From Desulfovibrio sp. UCD-KL4C (GTDB lineage Bacteria; Desulfobacterota; Desulfovibrionia; Desulfovibrionales; Desulfovibrionaceae), in the NCBI RefSeq assembly GCF_006210265.1, contig NZ_VCNC01000001.1, forward strand, positions 1,250,843 through 1,314,842: a DNA stretch of 64,000 bases, given 5' to 3'. Made by a program: the position numbers and the translations under genes. Positions 1-9,043 of the stretch are shown piece by piece. A model generated the notes under the pieces. It saw only the letters and a program-made list of their open reading frames with translations, had not been told where the DNA came from and did no database searches. Every line of letters begins with the position of its first letter. Positions within the stretch are counted from its first letter, which is position 1.

Positions 1-2
1 CG

Positions 3-593
3 GCTTCACTGATTGCGCTTACTAAAGATGATATTAAAGCTAGGCTGGCATATTCAACAGTCAGTCAGCTCTCATACATCATTGTAGGTGTTGCCATGCT
101 CACCCCTGAAGCGGTGCAGGGCGGGTTGATGCATATTGCCCATCACGCCTTTTCCAAAATCACATTGTTCTTCGGGGCTGGGTCAATTTATGTAGCTACC
201 CATATCAGAGAAATAAGCAAAATGGATGGGCTTGGACGACGAATGCCATGGACATTTGGAGCATTTGCAATTGCTTCGCTGTCAATGATCGGTGTTCCGC
301 CTGTTTGTGGATTTGTAACCAAATGGTATCTGATTAAAGGTGCTGTAACCATTGGACAATGGGGACTTCTGATTGCTCTTTTAGCCAGTACATTCCTGAA
401 TGCCGGATATTTCGCTCCTATTATTTATAGAGCGTTTTTTAAAGCTCCGGCTGAGGGTGCTAATCTTGAGCAATACAGTGAAGCTCCTCTCACCATGGTT
501 ATTCCTCTATTTACTACGGCATTGATTTCCGTCTGGCTGGGCCTTTATCCCCAGACGTTTTTACAGTTTATCAACGTCTTCGGAAAATTCTAA
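3..593 (+). CDS. Mrp/complex I antiporter-like subunit (MrpD type), 3' part
   Basis: The reading frame is already open at the window edge, so the N-terminal part lies upstream; about 196 residues are visible. The sequence has the Proton_antipo_M signature: a KARLAYSTVSQLSYI stretch near residues 12-26, followed by the H..HHAFSK segment of the discontinuous helix with its conserved His and Lys. Several hydrophobic helices follow, ending FINVFGKF. It should be an integral inner-membrane subunit moving H+ or Na+ in a Mrp-like or Nuo-like complex. The next gene starts 12 bp downstream behind AAGGAG, so it belongs to the operon running to 5622. MrpD is the closest reading; a NuoL/HyfB-like assignment cannot be excluded from the C-terminal half alone. 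Confidence 0.85.
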   Translation, partial: ASLIALTKDDIKARLAYSTVSQLSYIIVGVAMLTPEAVQGGLMHIAHHAFSKITLFFGAGSIYVATHIREISKMDGLGRRMPWTFGAFAIASLSMIGVPPVCGFVTKWYLIKGAVTIGQWGLLIALLASTFLNAGYFAPIIYRAFFKAPAEGANLEQYSEAPLTMVIPLFTTALISVWLGLYPQTFLQFINVFGKF

Positions 594-605
594 GGAGCGT
601 TTGGC

Positions 606-866
606 ATGAGCAACAGTTTCGGAAACTGGTTTGAAACCCAGCGCACAAAGAATCTCACAATATGGAAAAGGGCATTTGCCATCTTTCTTGTTGTGTTACT
701 GGCACTGAATTTCTTCATTCATCCTCATCATCCAGAATATCACTATGATATTTATCCAGGATTCTGGGCTTTATTCGGCTTCGGAGTTTCTGTCGCGATG
801 GTTTTTTTGATGAAGGTTCTCTTACAACCTTTCCTTGTGGGACCGGAGGAAGATGATGGAAATTAA
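606..866 (+). CDS. small two-helix membrane protein of the antiporter cluster
   Basis: This 86-residue protein has a basic N-terminus (residues 1-20), a hydrophobic helix at about 24-38, a His-rich loop (HPHHPEYHYD), a second helix at about 50-74 and an acidic tail EEDDGN. AAGGAG sits 8 bp before the ATG. I recognise no named family. Its place between two large MrpD-like subunits, and its overlap with the next gene, argue for an accessory or assembly subunit of the same complex. The His/Asp/Glu-rich loop could bind metal or face the proton path; that is inference only. Confidence 0.75.
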   Translation: MSNSFGNWFETQRTKNLTIWKRAFAIFLVVLLALNFFIHPHHPEYHYDIYPGFWALFGFGVSVAMVFLMKVLLQPFLVGPEEDDGN

Positions 867-2628
867 TGGATTTCTTCATCCGGCTGTCGCCTTTATAGCT
901 TTGGCTATGGCGTTGCCATTTTTTAGGGGACAACACTGGAAATGGTTGCTTCTTGTCCCGCCCATCATTGCAATTACGGTTGTGTTCACTGCAACAATGG
1001 GCAGTTTCGGGATTATCCCTTATCTGGGAAACACCCTGATTCTGGGCAGAGTAGATAAACTATCACTGGTGTTTGCAAATGTTTTTGCCATCCAATCGTT
1101 GATCGGCATGATTTATTCCCTTCATGTGAAGGAAAAAGCGCATCATGCATCAGCGGCATTATATGTCGCCGGATCATTCGGTTGTGTATTTGCAGGAGAT
1201 TACCTGACTTTATTTATCTTCTGGGAACTAATGGCAGTAGCTTCTACATTCCTTGTCTGGCTTCACAGAACTAAAACTTCAAGCGCAGCAGGATTCAGAT
1301 ACTTTCTGTTTCACATGCTTGGCGGGCTTTTCCTGCTCGGCGGATTGTTGCTTAGATATCATGAAATAGGCACCTTTGCATTTTTGGCTGTTGATCCTTC
1401 GGCAATGCAATATTACGACTGGCTGATCCTATTAGGATTTTGTGTTAACGCCGCTGTTGTTCCTCTGCATGCGTGGCTGCCGGATGCTTATCCTGAAGCT
1501 ACCATCCCGGGCGCAGTTTTTATGTGTGCGTTCACAACAAAAACAGCCGTTTATGTACTGGCTAGAGGGTTTTCCGGTGTATACATTCTGGCTGTTGCCG
1601 GAACATTTATGGCGGTTTACGGAGTGCTTTACGCGTCCATGGAAAACAATGCGCGCAGGATTTTATCTTACCACATCGTTTCTCAGGTCGGTTACATGGT
1701 TGCCGGTATCGGAATCGGAACCGCAATGTGTATGAACGGGGCTGTAGCTCATGCTTACGCACATATCCTATATAAAGGATTGCTCTTCATGAGTGTCGGA
1801 ACACTGATGTATTCAGTGGGTACGGCTAATCTTGATAAGCTTGGCGGTCTGGTCGGAAGACTTCCATGGGTGGTTTTGCTGTATATGGTCGGGGCGGTTT
1901 CCATTTCCGGAATGCCGTTCTTTAACGGGTTTATCAGTAAAACCATGACCATAACAGGCGCGGCTGAATCGCATCATACTTTGCTTGCGATAGGGCTTGA
2001 AATTGCTGCAGTTGGTACCTTCCTTTCGGTTGGTATAAAACTGCCGTACTTTGCTTTCTTCAATAAGCCGGCAAAGACTGAACTTAAGCTCACCAAAATC
2101 CCTAAGAATATGTATGTGGCAATGGGAATTGCAGCAACTCTCTGTTTTGCTCAGGGTGTTTATCCTCAGATGCTTTACAAACTGCTTCCGTTCCCGGTTG
2201 AATATACGCCTTACACTCCTTGGCATCTGTTGCAGTCAGCAATGCTGCTTGCATTCACAGGTGCGGGTTTCTGGGTAATGAGAAAAATTATTATACCTCA
2301 TCATGGTAGAAACCTCGATTTTGATAAGCTTTATAGGTTTATCGGAAGGACAGGATTGCAGTTGATCTGCCGCCCAGTCGCATGGGCTGATTCGATCTGG
2401 ACCACTGTGTACAGAGTGATCGGGCTTAGGGCTCTTATGGACTTCGCTGCCGGATCCTCATGGTTCGACCGCAAAGGGATTGATACGGTTGTGGACGGAA
2501 CTGCCTATTCGGTAAGAAATATCGGCAGGACCGGAGCAAAGATGCAAACCGGACGACTACAGGATTACCTTGGTCTGGCTGTTTTCTTCGCGCTCTGTAT
2601 TTACGGACTTGTCTGGTACCTTGGATAA
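856..2628 (+). CDS. Mrp/complex I antiporter-like subunit, MrpD/HyfB type
   Basis: This is a 590-residue polytopic membrane protein of the Proton_antipo_M family. ATG 856 is preferred over TTG 835 because GGAGG at 845-849 lies 6 bp before it; it overlaps the preceding gene by 11 bp. The conserved helix-5 glutamate is present (FWE, Glu124), and so is the HILYK segment. The helix-7 position that is lysine in NuoL/M/N is Asn198 here (GFCVNAAVVPLHAWLPDAYPE runs across it). The C-terminal 130 residues beyond the antiporter core contain a soluble stretch and a final helix. It probably works with the neighbouring NuoM/NuoN-like subunits in an ion-translocating membrane arm. No NADH or hydrogenase module is visible in the window, so the electron donor is unknown. 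Confidence 0.85.
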   Translation: MEINGFLHPAVAFIALAMALPFFRGQHWKWLLLVPPIIAITVVFTATMGSFGIIPYLGNTLILGRVDKLSLVFANVFAIQSLIGMIYSLHVKEKAHHASAALYVAGSFGCVFAGDYLTLFIFWELMAVASTFLVWLHRTKTSSAAGFRYFLFHMLGGLFLLGGLLLRYHEIGTFAFLAVDPSAMQYYDWLILLGFCVNAAVVPLHAWLPDAYPEATIPGAVFMCAFTTKTAVYVLARGFSGVYILAVAGTFMAVYGVLYASMENNARRILSYHIVSQVGYMVAGIGIGTAMCMNGAVAHAYAHILYKGLLFMSVGTLMYSVGTANLDKLGGLVGRLPWVVLLYMVGAVSISGMPFFNGFISKTMTITGAAESHHTLLAIGLEIAAVGTFLSVGIKLPYFAFFNKPAKTELKLTKIPKNMYVAMGIAATLCFAQGVYPQMLYKLLPFPVEYTPYTPWHLLQSAMLLAFTGAGFWVMRKIIIPHHGRNLDFDKLYRFIGRTGLQLICRPVAWADSIWTTVYRVIGLRALMDFAAGSSWFDRKGIDTVVDGTAYSVRNIGRTGAKMQTGRLQDYLGLAVFFALCIYGLVWYLG

Positions 2629-2643
2629 ATTGGAGAGATCTAA

Positions 2644-4179
2644 ATGCAAGAAGTAGCTTATCCTATTCTGACCAGTCTCGTATTTTTTCCGCTTGTGGCG
2701 GCCTTCGGATTGTTTTTCTTCCGTGGTGATTCCGCAGTCCGGATTTATACGCTGATCGTGTCAGTCATAGAACTCCTGCTTTCTATCCCCCTGTTCATGG
2801 GATTTAAACTTGGTTCGGCTGAGTTTCAATTCATGGAGAGAATGGATTGGGTGAAGCAATGGGGGATTGAATATTATCTTGGAACGGATGGCATCAGCTT
2901 CCTTATGGTTGTACTGACTATTGTTGTCCTTCCCTTATGCGTGCTCTGTTCATGGAGCTATATAAAAACAAGGGTTAAAGAATTTCACTTCTGTCTGCTG
3001 TTTATGACAGCGGCCTGCGTGGGAGTCTTTACCTCACTAGATCTGGTTTTATTCTATGTGTTTTGGGAAGCGATGTTGATACCTATGTATCTTCTTATCG
3101 CTGTGTGGGGTGGACCTGAAAAGAAATACGCTTCTCTCAAGTTCTTCCTTTATACCCTTGCAGGTAGTGCTCTTCTTTTGGTTGCGATTGTCGCTTTCAG
3201 AATTGCGGGCGGAACATTTGCAATACCAGAGCTTATGGAAAAAACCTTTTCATTCGGTTTTCAGTTCTGGGCTTTTCTGGCTCTTGCTTTGGCATTTGCG
3301 ATCAAGGTTCCCATGTTTCCTTTTCACACATGGTTACCTGCCGCACATGTTCAGGCTCCTACAGCAGGTTCAGTCATTCTGGCTTCTGTTCTTCTTAAAA
3401 TGGGAACTTACGGGTTTTTAAGATTCAACCTGCCGCTGACTCCGGCAGCAAGTGTATATTTTGCACCAATGATGATCGCAATATCCGTAGCTTCTATCAT
3501 TTACGGCGGGGCGGTCGCGCTGGGGCAAAATGATATTAAAAAAGTTATTGCTTACTCGTCTGTAAGTCATATGGGTTTTGTTACTCTGGGAATTTTCCTT
3601 TTCAATCTTCACGGGTTGGAAGGTGCTCTCTTTCAGATGCTTAACCACGGTATTGTAACAGGCGGTCTCTTTATGATGATCGGGGCAATTTACGAGCGCA
3701 GTCATAGTAGAGATATATATGATAACCTTGGTCTCGGAAAATATATGCCTGCATATATGGGATTTTGGGGGCTGTTTGCATTGTCTTCATTTGGATTCCC
3801 CGGAACTAACAGTTTTGTCGGTGAGATTTTGGTTTTCATCGGAGCTTTTGAGCAGAATCCATGGATCGGAGCATGTCTTGTTCCAGGTGCTATGATTGCT
3901 GCTGCTTATATGCTTCGTATTTCACTAAAGCTTGCATGGGGCAGACCTTCAACATGGAAAGGCTGGAAGGATTTAAATCTGCGCGAGTGGACGTATCTTG
4001 CGATTCCGGCTGTATTTGTTTTCTATATCGGCCTTGCTCCGGCACTCACTTTCAAAGTTATGGATGCCTCACTTATCAAGTTGCAAAATGATGTGCATAC
4101 AAAGTCGCAGGCTGTAAGTATAGATGATGAAAGACCGTTGGATATGGCTTGGAACTCCATCAAGAACATAGTCAAATAA
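2644..4179 (+). CDS. nuoM: NuoM-like proton-translocating subunit
   Basis: The 511-residue protein matches the length and signatures of complex I subunit M: LGTDGISFLMVVLTI early on, FYVFWEAMLIP with Glu142 in helix 5, AIKVPMFPFHTWLPAAH with Lys221 in helix 7, and IAYSSVSHMGFV further on. These are the charged residues thought to relay protons in NuoM. GGAGAG at 2632-2637 precedes ATG 2644. It sits 15 bp after the D-like gene and 18 bp before the NuoN-like gene. Unlike classical nuo operons, the partners upstream are Mrp-D-like proteins, so the complex is better described as Mrp/Nuo hybrid than as ordinary complex I. Confidence 0.9.
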   Translation: MQEVAYPILTSLVFFPLVAAFGLFFFRGDSAVRIYTLIVSVIELLLSIPLFMGFKLGSAEFQFMERMDWVKQWGIEYYLGTDGISFLMVVLTIVVLPLCVLCSWSYIKTRVKEFHFCLLFMTAACVGVFTSLDLVLFYVFWEAMLIPMYLLIAVWGGPEKKYASLKFFLYTLAGSALLLVAIVAFRIAGGTFAIPELMEKTFSFGFQFWAFLALALAFAIKVPMFPFHTWLPAAHVQAPTAGSVILASVLLKMGTYGFLRFNLPLTPAASVYFAPMMIAISVASIIYGGAVALGQNDIKKVIAYSSVSHMGFVTLGIFLFNLHGLEGALFQMLNHGIVTGGLFMMIGAIYERSHSRDIYDNLGLGKYMPAYMGFWGLFALSSFGFPGTNSFVGEILVFIGAFEQNPWIGACLVPGAMIAAAYMLRISLKLAWGRPSTWKGWKDLNLREWTYLAIPAVFVFYIGLAPALTFKVMDASLIKLQNDVHTKSQAVSIDDERPLDMAWNSIKNIVK

Positions 4180-4197
4180 ACAACTGGAGAGACTGAA

Positions 4198-5622
4198 GTG
4201 ACTTTCAATCCGAATCTGATTTTACCGGAAATCTACCAGTTTCTTGTTATTGCCATGCTTTTTATTCAAAGCATTGGCAGCCCCAAGATGCGCACTAAAG
4301 TTGGACCGTTGCTTCCGATAGCAGCAGCTTTAGGCGTGGTGGTCGCGGTTGTGTCTGTTGGAGCGCAAGGTCTTGTTTTCTGGGATTCGTATCGTGTTGA
4401 TCATTTATCCCAGTTTTTTAAGGCCGCCATTGCCATAGGTTTTTTTATAACTGTTCTTAATGCTACACGTCAGCCTACTTTGGATAAAGAAAAGACCACA
4501 GATTATTTTCTGTTCCTCGCGCTCAGTGCATGGGGATTAATGCTCTTATCTTCCGCTGTAGAGCTTATTACTATGTACCTAGCTTTGGAGCTTTCTTCTT
4601 ACAGTCTCTATACTCTCATTGCAGTGCGGGCTAAGAGTAAGGACGCTGCGGAAGCAGGTATTAAATACATTCTGTTCGGTGCAGTTGCTACGGCGCTTGC
4701 CTTGTACGGTTTCTCGTATATTCTTGCAGGAATGCACACTACCTATCTTGTTGAACTGGTAAAAGGTGATTGGAGCTTTGCCGCTTCTCCCATGGCTGTT
4801 ATCGGTATGTCGTTGTTTCTTATCGGAATGTTTTACAAGCTTGCGCTGTTTCCGTTTCACTTTTGGTGTCCTGATGTTTATGAAGGCACAAGTAATGAAA
4901 CTGCCGCGTTTGTTGCAACTTTGCCCAAGCTCGGAGCAATTGTTATTTTGATCCGCTTGGCTACAATGTTTAAGCCCGGATACGATATAACCACTATGCT
5001 GGCTGTGCTTGGCGCGCTGTCCATGACATTTGGTAACCTTGCCGCATTGGTACAGACCGATGTCAAAAGAATTCTAGGTTATTCTTCTGTCGCTCATGCT
5101 GGTTACATTATGATAGGCTTGGTCTCAGGAACTCCAGAAGGATTGGCTGCTGCAAGTTTTTATGCTTTGGCATATGTAGCAATGAATCTGACTTGTTTTT
5201 GGGTGGTCAGCAGAGTGTCTGTTGACGGACGTAATTTGAAACTCAAGGATTTGGACGGCTTGCATAAGCGTGCTCCTGCACTTGCCTTTGCGTTAGCAGT
5301 CGGAGCATTTGCCCTTGTAGGTTTGCCGCCTATGGCAGGCTTTATGGGGAAATTGTTCTTGTTCTCTGCAGGCTGGAACCACGGTTACAACTGGCTTATC
5401 ATTATAGCTGGTCTCAACACGGCGATTTCAATCTATTACTATTTAGGTCTTGTTCGCCATGCTTATACCAAGGATGCTGACGACGAATCTCCATTACCGG
5501 ACACTTCATCTTTTAGTCTTGTCGGTGCAGGGCTGCTTTCCGTGTTGGTATTAGCATTAGGATTGATGCCTTCAAGTGTTTTTGATTTAGCTTTAGGAGC
5601 TGGAGGCTCACTCCTGCCATAA
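4198..5622 (+). CDS. nuoN: NuoN-like proton-translocating subunit
   Basis: This 474-residue membrane protein has the NuoN signatures: YLALELSSYSLY with Glu131, MFYKLALFPFHFWCPDVYEG with Lys214, and RILGYSSVAHAGYI. The start is GTG 4198, preceded by GGAGA at 4186-4190. It is the last gene of the cluster: an intrinsic terminator follows about 30 bp after the stop. NuoM and NuoN normally sit side by side in complex I, and the same order here supports the assignment. Both key charged residues are present, so the subunit looks competent for proton transfer. Confidence 0.9.
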   Translation: MTFNPNLILPEIYQFLVIAMLFIQSIGSPKMRTKVGPLLPIAAALGVVVAVVSVGAQGLVFWDSYRVDHLSQFFKAAIAIGFFITVLNATRQPTLDKEKTTDYFLFLALSAWGLMLLSSAVELITMYLALELSSYSLYTLIAVRAKSKDAAEAGIKYILFGAVATALALYGFSYILAGMHTTYLVELVKGDWSFAASPMAVIGMSLFLIGMFYKLALFPFHFWCPDVYEGTSNETAAFVATLPKLGAIVILIRLATMFKPGYDITTMLAVLGALSMTFGNLAALVQTDVKRILGYSSVAHAGYIMIGLVSGTPEGLAAASFYALAYVAMNLTCFWVVSRVSVDGRNLKLKDLDGLHKRAPALAFALAVGAFALVGLPPMAGFMGKLFLFSAGWNHGYNWLIIIAGLNTAISIYYYLGLVRHAYTKDADDESPLPDTSSFSLVGAGLLSVLVLALGLMPSSVFDLALGAGGSLLP

Positions 5623-5790
5623 CGGATAAGAGATTAAGTTGGATTTATTATCCTCCGTATACCTGATGGCGTACGGAGGATTTTTTATTGAGCAGATTTC
5701 TGTCCTAGGAACATGTATACGTGCGATTTTCGAGAGGGCATCAACTAGTTCATAAAGTGCTGCATAAGCTTCAGTAAGGGGCGAACATGA
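5610..5790 (-). other. gene-like open stretch without a start (possible relic)
   Basis: Between the two facing terminators the minus strand has a frame open from about 5790 down to 5610. It reads residues such as LTEAYAALYELVDALSK and IARIHVPRTEI, with helix-like composition but no start codon in frame. A second frame just upstream reads MGDERIMTMIMFAPY before stopping, so one frameshift would join the two. This could be a decayed gene or chance; I cannot name a family. Nothing else is visible in 5688-5878. Confidence 0.25.
5650..5687 (+). terminator. intrinsic terminator of the antiporter operon
   Basis: A 10-bp perfect inverted repeat (ATCCTCCGTA at 5650-5659 with TACGGAGGAT at 5672-5681) is followed by TTTTTATT. 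Confidence 0.85.
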
Positions 5791-5878
5791 TCATAGTCAT
5801 AATTCTTTCGTCTCCCATATTACAATTAGCAGTGTTTATAATTTTATTCAGAATACGTATTTATAAAATTGTAGTTAA

Positions 5879-5925
5879 TAAAAAAAAGCCCCTCTGCCGA
5901 TTGGGGGGTGGCAGAGGGAGCTTTT
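5879..5925 (-). terminator. intrinsic terminator of feoAB
   Basis: On the minus strand AGCTCCCTCTGCC pairs with GGCAGAGGGGCT (arms at 5910-5922 and 5887-5898 on the plus strand), followed by a run of seven T at 5881-5887. Confidence 0.85.
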
Positions 5926-5953
5926 CACGAGGAGAGGCTGAGGAGGGTTAGCC

Positions 5954-8074
5954 TTATTTCATCGGTTGCAGAATCGGTAGTGGTTCAGATTCTTTTGTAC
6001 CGAGATATTTTAGTGTTCCGTATATTGCTACTAGAATTGCTAGAGCTATGCTGATGTACAATATATTTCTTCCTTCGGCTATCTGGTAGAACAGTGTTGC
6101 TACAGACCAACCTAATGCTGTGCAGTACATGGCCATGACTCCTGAGTAGAATGCACCCATTTCCTGTTTTGTTGCTCCTATTACAGCAAGACACGGGAAG
6201 TACATTAAAACAAAGAGCAGGTATGCAAAGGCTGAGAATATAGTGAAGTTAGCTGCAATATGTTTGTAAACAGAAGTACTTGCGCCGATTTCTTCGCTGA
6301 CAGTCGCGCTGTCTTCGGTAACAAGTCCAATTCCTAAAAGGTCTGCCGAGGTTAAGATTCCTACCAGTCCATCGCTGATAGTGCCGAAAGCTTCACTTAT
6401 TGATCCACTGATATCCAGCCTGGTTTCTTCTTCTGCCGGAGCATCCTCAGCAGCATCTTGCATATCAAGTGATGAGTATAATGAGTTTACTGTTCCAACG
6501 ATTGCTTCTTTTGCAAAAAGTCCGGTGAAAAGCGCAACAGATGCAGGCCAGTTGTCTTCGGTAATTCCAATTGGTTTGAACACAGGGGCGATTGCCTTGC
6601 TAGCATAGGCTAGAACAGATGCCTGTGAATCTTCGTTTCCGAAAGACATTTCTCCGTTTTTAATTCCGATTGAGTTTAACATGCTAAGAACAAACACTGC
6701 TATGACAACAATAACCCCAGCACGTTTGATAAAGCCGTTCAGTCTGAGCCATGCACTCTTAAATACCGCACCGACACGTGGGATATGGTAGAGTGGTAGG
6801 TCCATAACAAAATGGGAAGGGACACCTTTAAATAAAGTGTTTTTAAGCAGGAATCCTGTGAAAATAGCCATTGCGAGTCCTGACAGATAAATCAAGAAAA
6901 CTGCAAGCCCTGAATATGCACCGAATAAGGCTACGCAAAAAAGTGCGTAAACAGGAAGTCTTGCTCCGCATGACATAAACGGTGCCATGAAAATAGTCAT
7001 GAAGCGGTCACGTTTTGAGGTAAGAGTCCTCGCAGCCATAACTGCCGGAACGGTACAACCAAAGCCAACAACCATTGGAATAAAAGCAGAGCCTGGTAAG
7101 CCTATTTTACGCATAAAGCGGTCAGCAACAACACCAACTCGGGCCATGTACCCAAAATCCTCAAGAATTGCCAAGGCTAGGAACATAAAAAATACTACTG
7201 GTATAAATGTCGCTACAGTTTGAATCCCGGCACCAAAGCCTCCGGCAATAACGACGTGTAACCATTCTGGAGCATGTATACTTTCCAAGATTGCCGTAGG
7301 TATATCAACAAAAATAAGTCCTGCCATAATATCAAAAAAATCAATGAAGACAGAGCCTAAACCTATAGCAAACCAGAATGTTATGAACATAGAAACTAGG
7401 AAGACTGGAATTGAGGCGAAGCGGTTCATCACAATGCTGTCGACTTTATTTGTAAAGTTTTGGCTGCGATCCAATTTTTCCGTAACTACTTTGTCGCAAA
7501 TACCATCAATGATGGTATATTTTTTAACTGTATCCATTACTTCCTGCTTCGTCGCATGCGAGTCATGAGGAGGCATTTGTTTGGCAGTTGCTTCAATTGC
7601 TTTTACAGCTTTGGCTACGGAGTCTTTATCTACTGCGATAACAGGTATTACAGGTAATCCCAGTTCTTTACTGAGAGCTTCAACGTTAATATCTAGACCT
7701 TCTTTTTCAGCAACATCTAGCATGTTCAGCAGAATAATAATCTGATCTGTGTGCTCTTTGAGATCCATTGTTAAAAAAAGATTACGCGAGAGATTGGTCG
7801 CATCAACAACATTTAAAATCAGGTCATATTCACGTTCGCGAAGCACTTTTTCCGCTACTTTCTGATCTTCTGTGTCAGGAGTCAGGTTGTATGTTCCAGG
7901 CAAGTCGACAAGTTCTACTTTACTGCCTTGTAGGGGAAAAGTTCCGTGAATCTTTTCAACTGTAACTCCGGGCCAGTTTCCAACCTTTTGAGTGGATCCT
8001 GTAAGCGCATTGAAAAGGGTTGTTTTACCGCTATTCGGTACGCCTGCGATGGCAAGTCGTTCAATCTTATGCAT
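5954..8074 (-). CDS. feoB: ferrous iron transporter FeoB
   Basis: FeoB imports Fe2+ across the inner membrane. The 706-residue protein starts with a G domain: P-loop GVPNSGKT at residues 11-18, DLPGTYNL as the G3 region, and NMLD as G4. The membrane part has two Gate-like halves with the conserved cysteine segment GFGCTVPAVMAARTL. Length is within the usual range for the bacterial protein. The start at 8074 has AAGGAG 8 bp upstream, and feoA ends 2 bp before it, so the two are co-translated. No FeoC-like gene follows; the operon ends at the terminator at 5879-5925. A Fur-like box lies upstream of feoA. Confidence 0.97.
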   Translation of the reverse strand: MHKIERLAIAGVPNSGKTTLFNALTGSTQKVGNWPGVTVEKIHGTFPLQGSKVELVDLPGTYNLTPDTEDQKVAEKVLREREYDLILNVVDATNLSRNLFLTMDLKEHTDQIIILLNMLDVAEKEGLDINVEALSKELGLPVIPVIAVDKDSVAKAVKAIEATAKQMPPHDSHATKQEVMDTVKKYTIIDGICDKVVTEKLDRSQNFTNKVDSIVMNRFASIPVFLVSMFITFWFAIGLGSVFIDFFDIMAGLIFVDIPTAILESIHAPEWLHVVIAGGFGAGIQTVATFIPVVFFMFLALAILEDFGYMARVGVVADRFMRKIGLPGSAFIPMVVGFGCTVPAVMAARTLTSKRDRFMTIFMAPFMSCGARLPVYALFCVALFGAYSGLAVFLIYLSGLAMAIFTGFLLKNTLFKGVPSHFVMDLPLYHIPRVGAVFKSAWLRLNGFIKRAGVIVVIAVFVLSMLNSIGIKNGEMSFGNEDSQASVLAYASKAIAPVFKPIGITEDNWPASVALFTGLFAKEAIVGTVNSLYSSLDMQDAAEDAPAEEETRLDISGSISEAFGTISDGLVGILTSADLLGIGLVTEDSATVSEEIGASTSVYKHIAANFTIFSAFAYLLFVLMYFPCLAVIGATKQEMGAFYSGVMAMYCTALGWSVATLFYQIAEGRNILYISIALAILVAIYGTLKYLGTKESEPLPILQPMK

Positions 8075-8076
8075 TT

Positions 8077-8313
8077 TTATAGCTCCTTAACCTTTACTTG
8101 TATTGCTTCACTTTTTCTGAGTGCTACACGGCTTCCACGGATCTGGAAAACCATTGGATCGGAAATTTTTATAGGTGCCAGCGTAATAGGAGTTCCTGCA
8201 ACAAAGCCCATTTTGTGTAGTTTTTGTGCATAATCAGAAGAGTCAAGTTCAAATCCAAGAACGCAGTATGACTTTCCTGAACAAATTTCTGAAAGTTTAA
8301 TATTTTTAGTCAT
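8077..8313 (-). CDS. feoA: ferrous iron transport accessory protein FeoA
   Basis: The 78-residue protein is a single SH3-like FeoA domain: LSEICSGKSYCVLGFE, then MGFVAGTPITLAPI and RGSRVALRKSEA, the typical order of a FeoA/MntR-C-terminal fold. FeoA is thought to act on FeoB at the cytoplasmic face. GGAG lies 7 bp before ATG 8313. It is first in a two-gene operon with feoB. Confidence 0.95.
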   Translation of the reverse strand: MTKNIKLSEICSGKSYCVLGFELDSSDYAQKLHKMGFVAGTPITLAPIKISDPMVFQIRGSRVALRKSEAIQVKVKEL

Positions 8314-8375
8314 TTTATACTCCTATATAGCTAAGGTTTTTCTTGCAAAGTTAGTTGTTGAAATTTGGATAAGGC

Positions 8376-8394
8376 GAATATGACTGTCGTTATC
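8376..8394. promoter_or_regulatory. candidate Fur box upstream of feoAB
   Basis: The minus strand reads GATAACGACAGTCATATTC, matching the 19-bp consensus GATAATGATAATCATTATC at 14 positions (counted by eye). It lies about 63 bp before the feoA start. Iron repression of feoAB by Fur is established in many bacteria, so position and match agree. Confidence 0.6.
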
Positions 8395-9043
8395 AATTAA
8401 AGAAACTCCTAAATAAAGTTAACAGATCAAACATTTCCGATAGCTTGGTTAAAATTTGAGATGTGGAATGCCAGCAATGTCTTAAGACAAAAGGTAAAAC
8501 AAAAATTGGATATTGAAAATCAAAATCAATTTTCTTCTATGCAAGTTGAAAACATTGGTCAATAAAAAAATTGATTTTATTTAAAAACTTTTTTCCATGA
8601 TCGCTGCTTGAGGTTGTGATTTTAAAGAGTAATATTTATCCTCATGGCACATATATATCATTACTAATATGGAGTAGAGCGATAACATATGGCTAAAATT
8701 AATGAAAATGACAAGGCTGCTGGTAGGGTTGTATTGATGAAACGCCATACTGTACAAATCGGACTATTGTTCGTTCTTCACAAATGACGGTGATGCAGTG
8801 GATAATTGGGTTTTTAGCTTAAATATTTCGGCATAGGGGCTATCTTATTTGGGTAGGATGTTCACCTTTTGGTGCGACGGTAACCTGGCTTTTCAGAATA
8901 GAAACAAGAGGAATAAATTTGAAAATTTTTGAGTAATTTTCTTTTTATATCTTTGCAGGTCACAGGTTGCATTAGAACTCAGGATGCTTATCTATCTAGT
9001 AATGTGATATAAATTTTCGAGTTAATATATTATGGAGGCTGGA
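8395..9043. other. long AT-rich gene-poor stretch
   Basis: About 650 bp with no convincing gene. It contains an inverted repeat GAAAAT-N8-ATTTTC at 8515-8534, and a 32-codon open frame starting MAKINENDKAAG at 8689-8787 with only a distant GGAG. After that stop, another frame reads TNDGDAVDNWVFSLNISA before stopping. The last two could be relics of one gene or chance. The promoter of the next gene must lie near its 3' end. Confidence 0.4.

Noticed and set aside
835-855. TTG start for the second D-type subunit
   Set aside because: GGAGG at 845-849 is correctly spaced for ATG 856 and would fall inside the gene with TTG 835.
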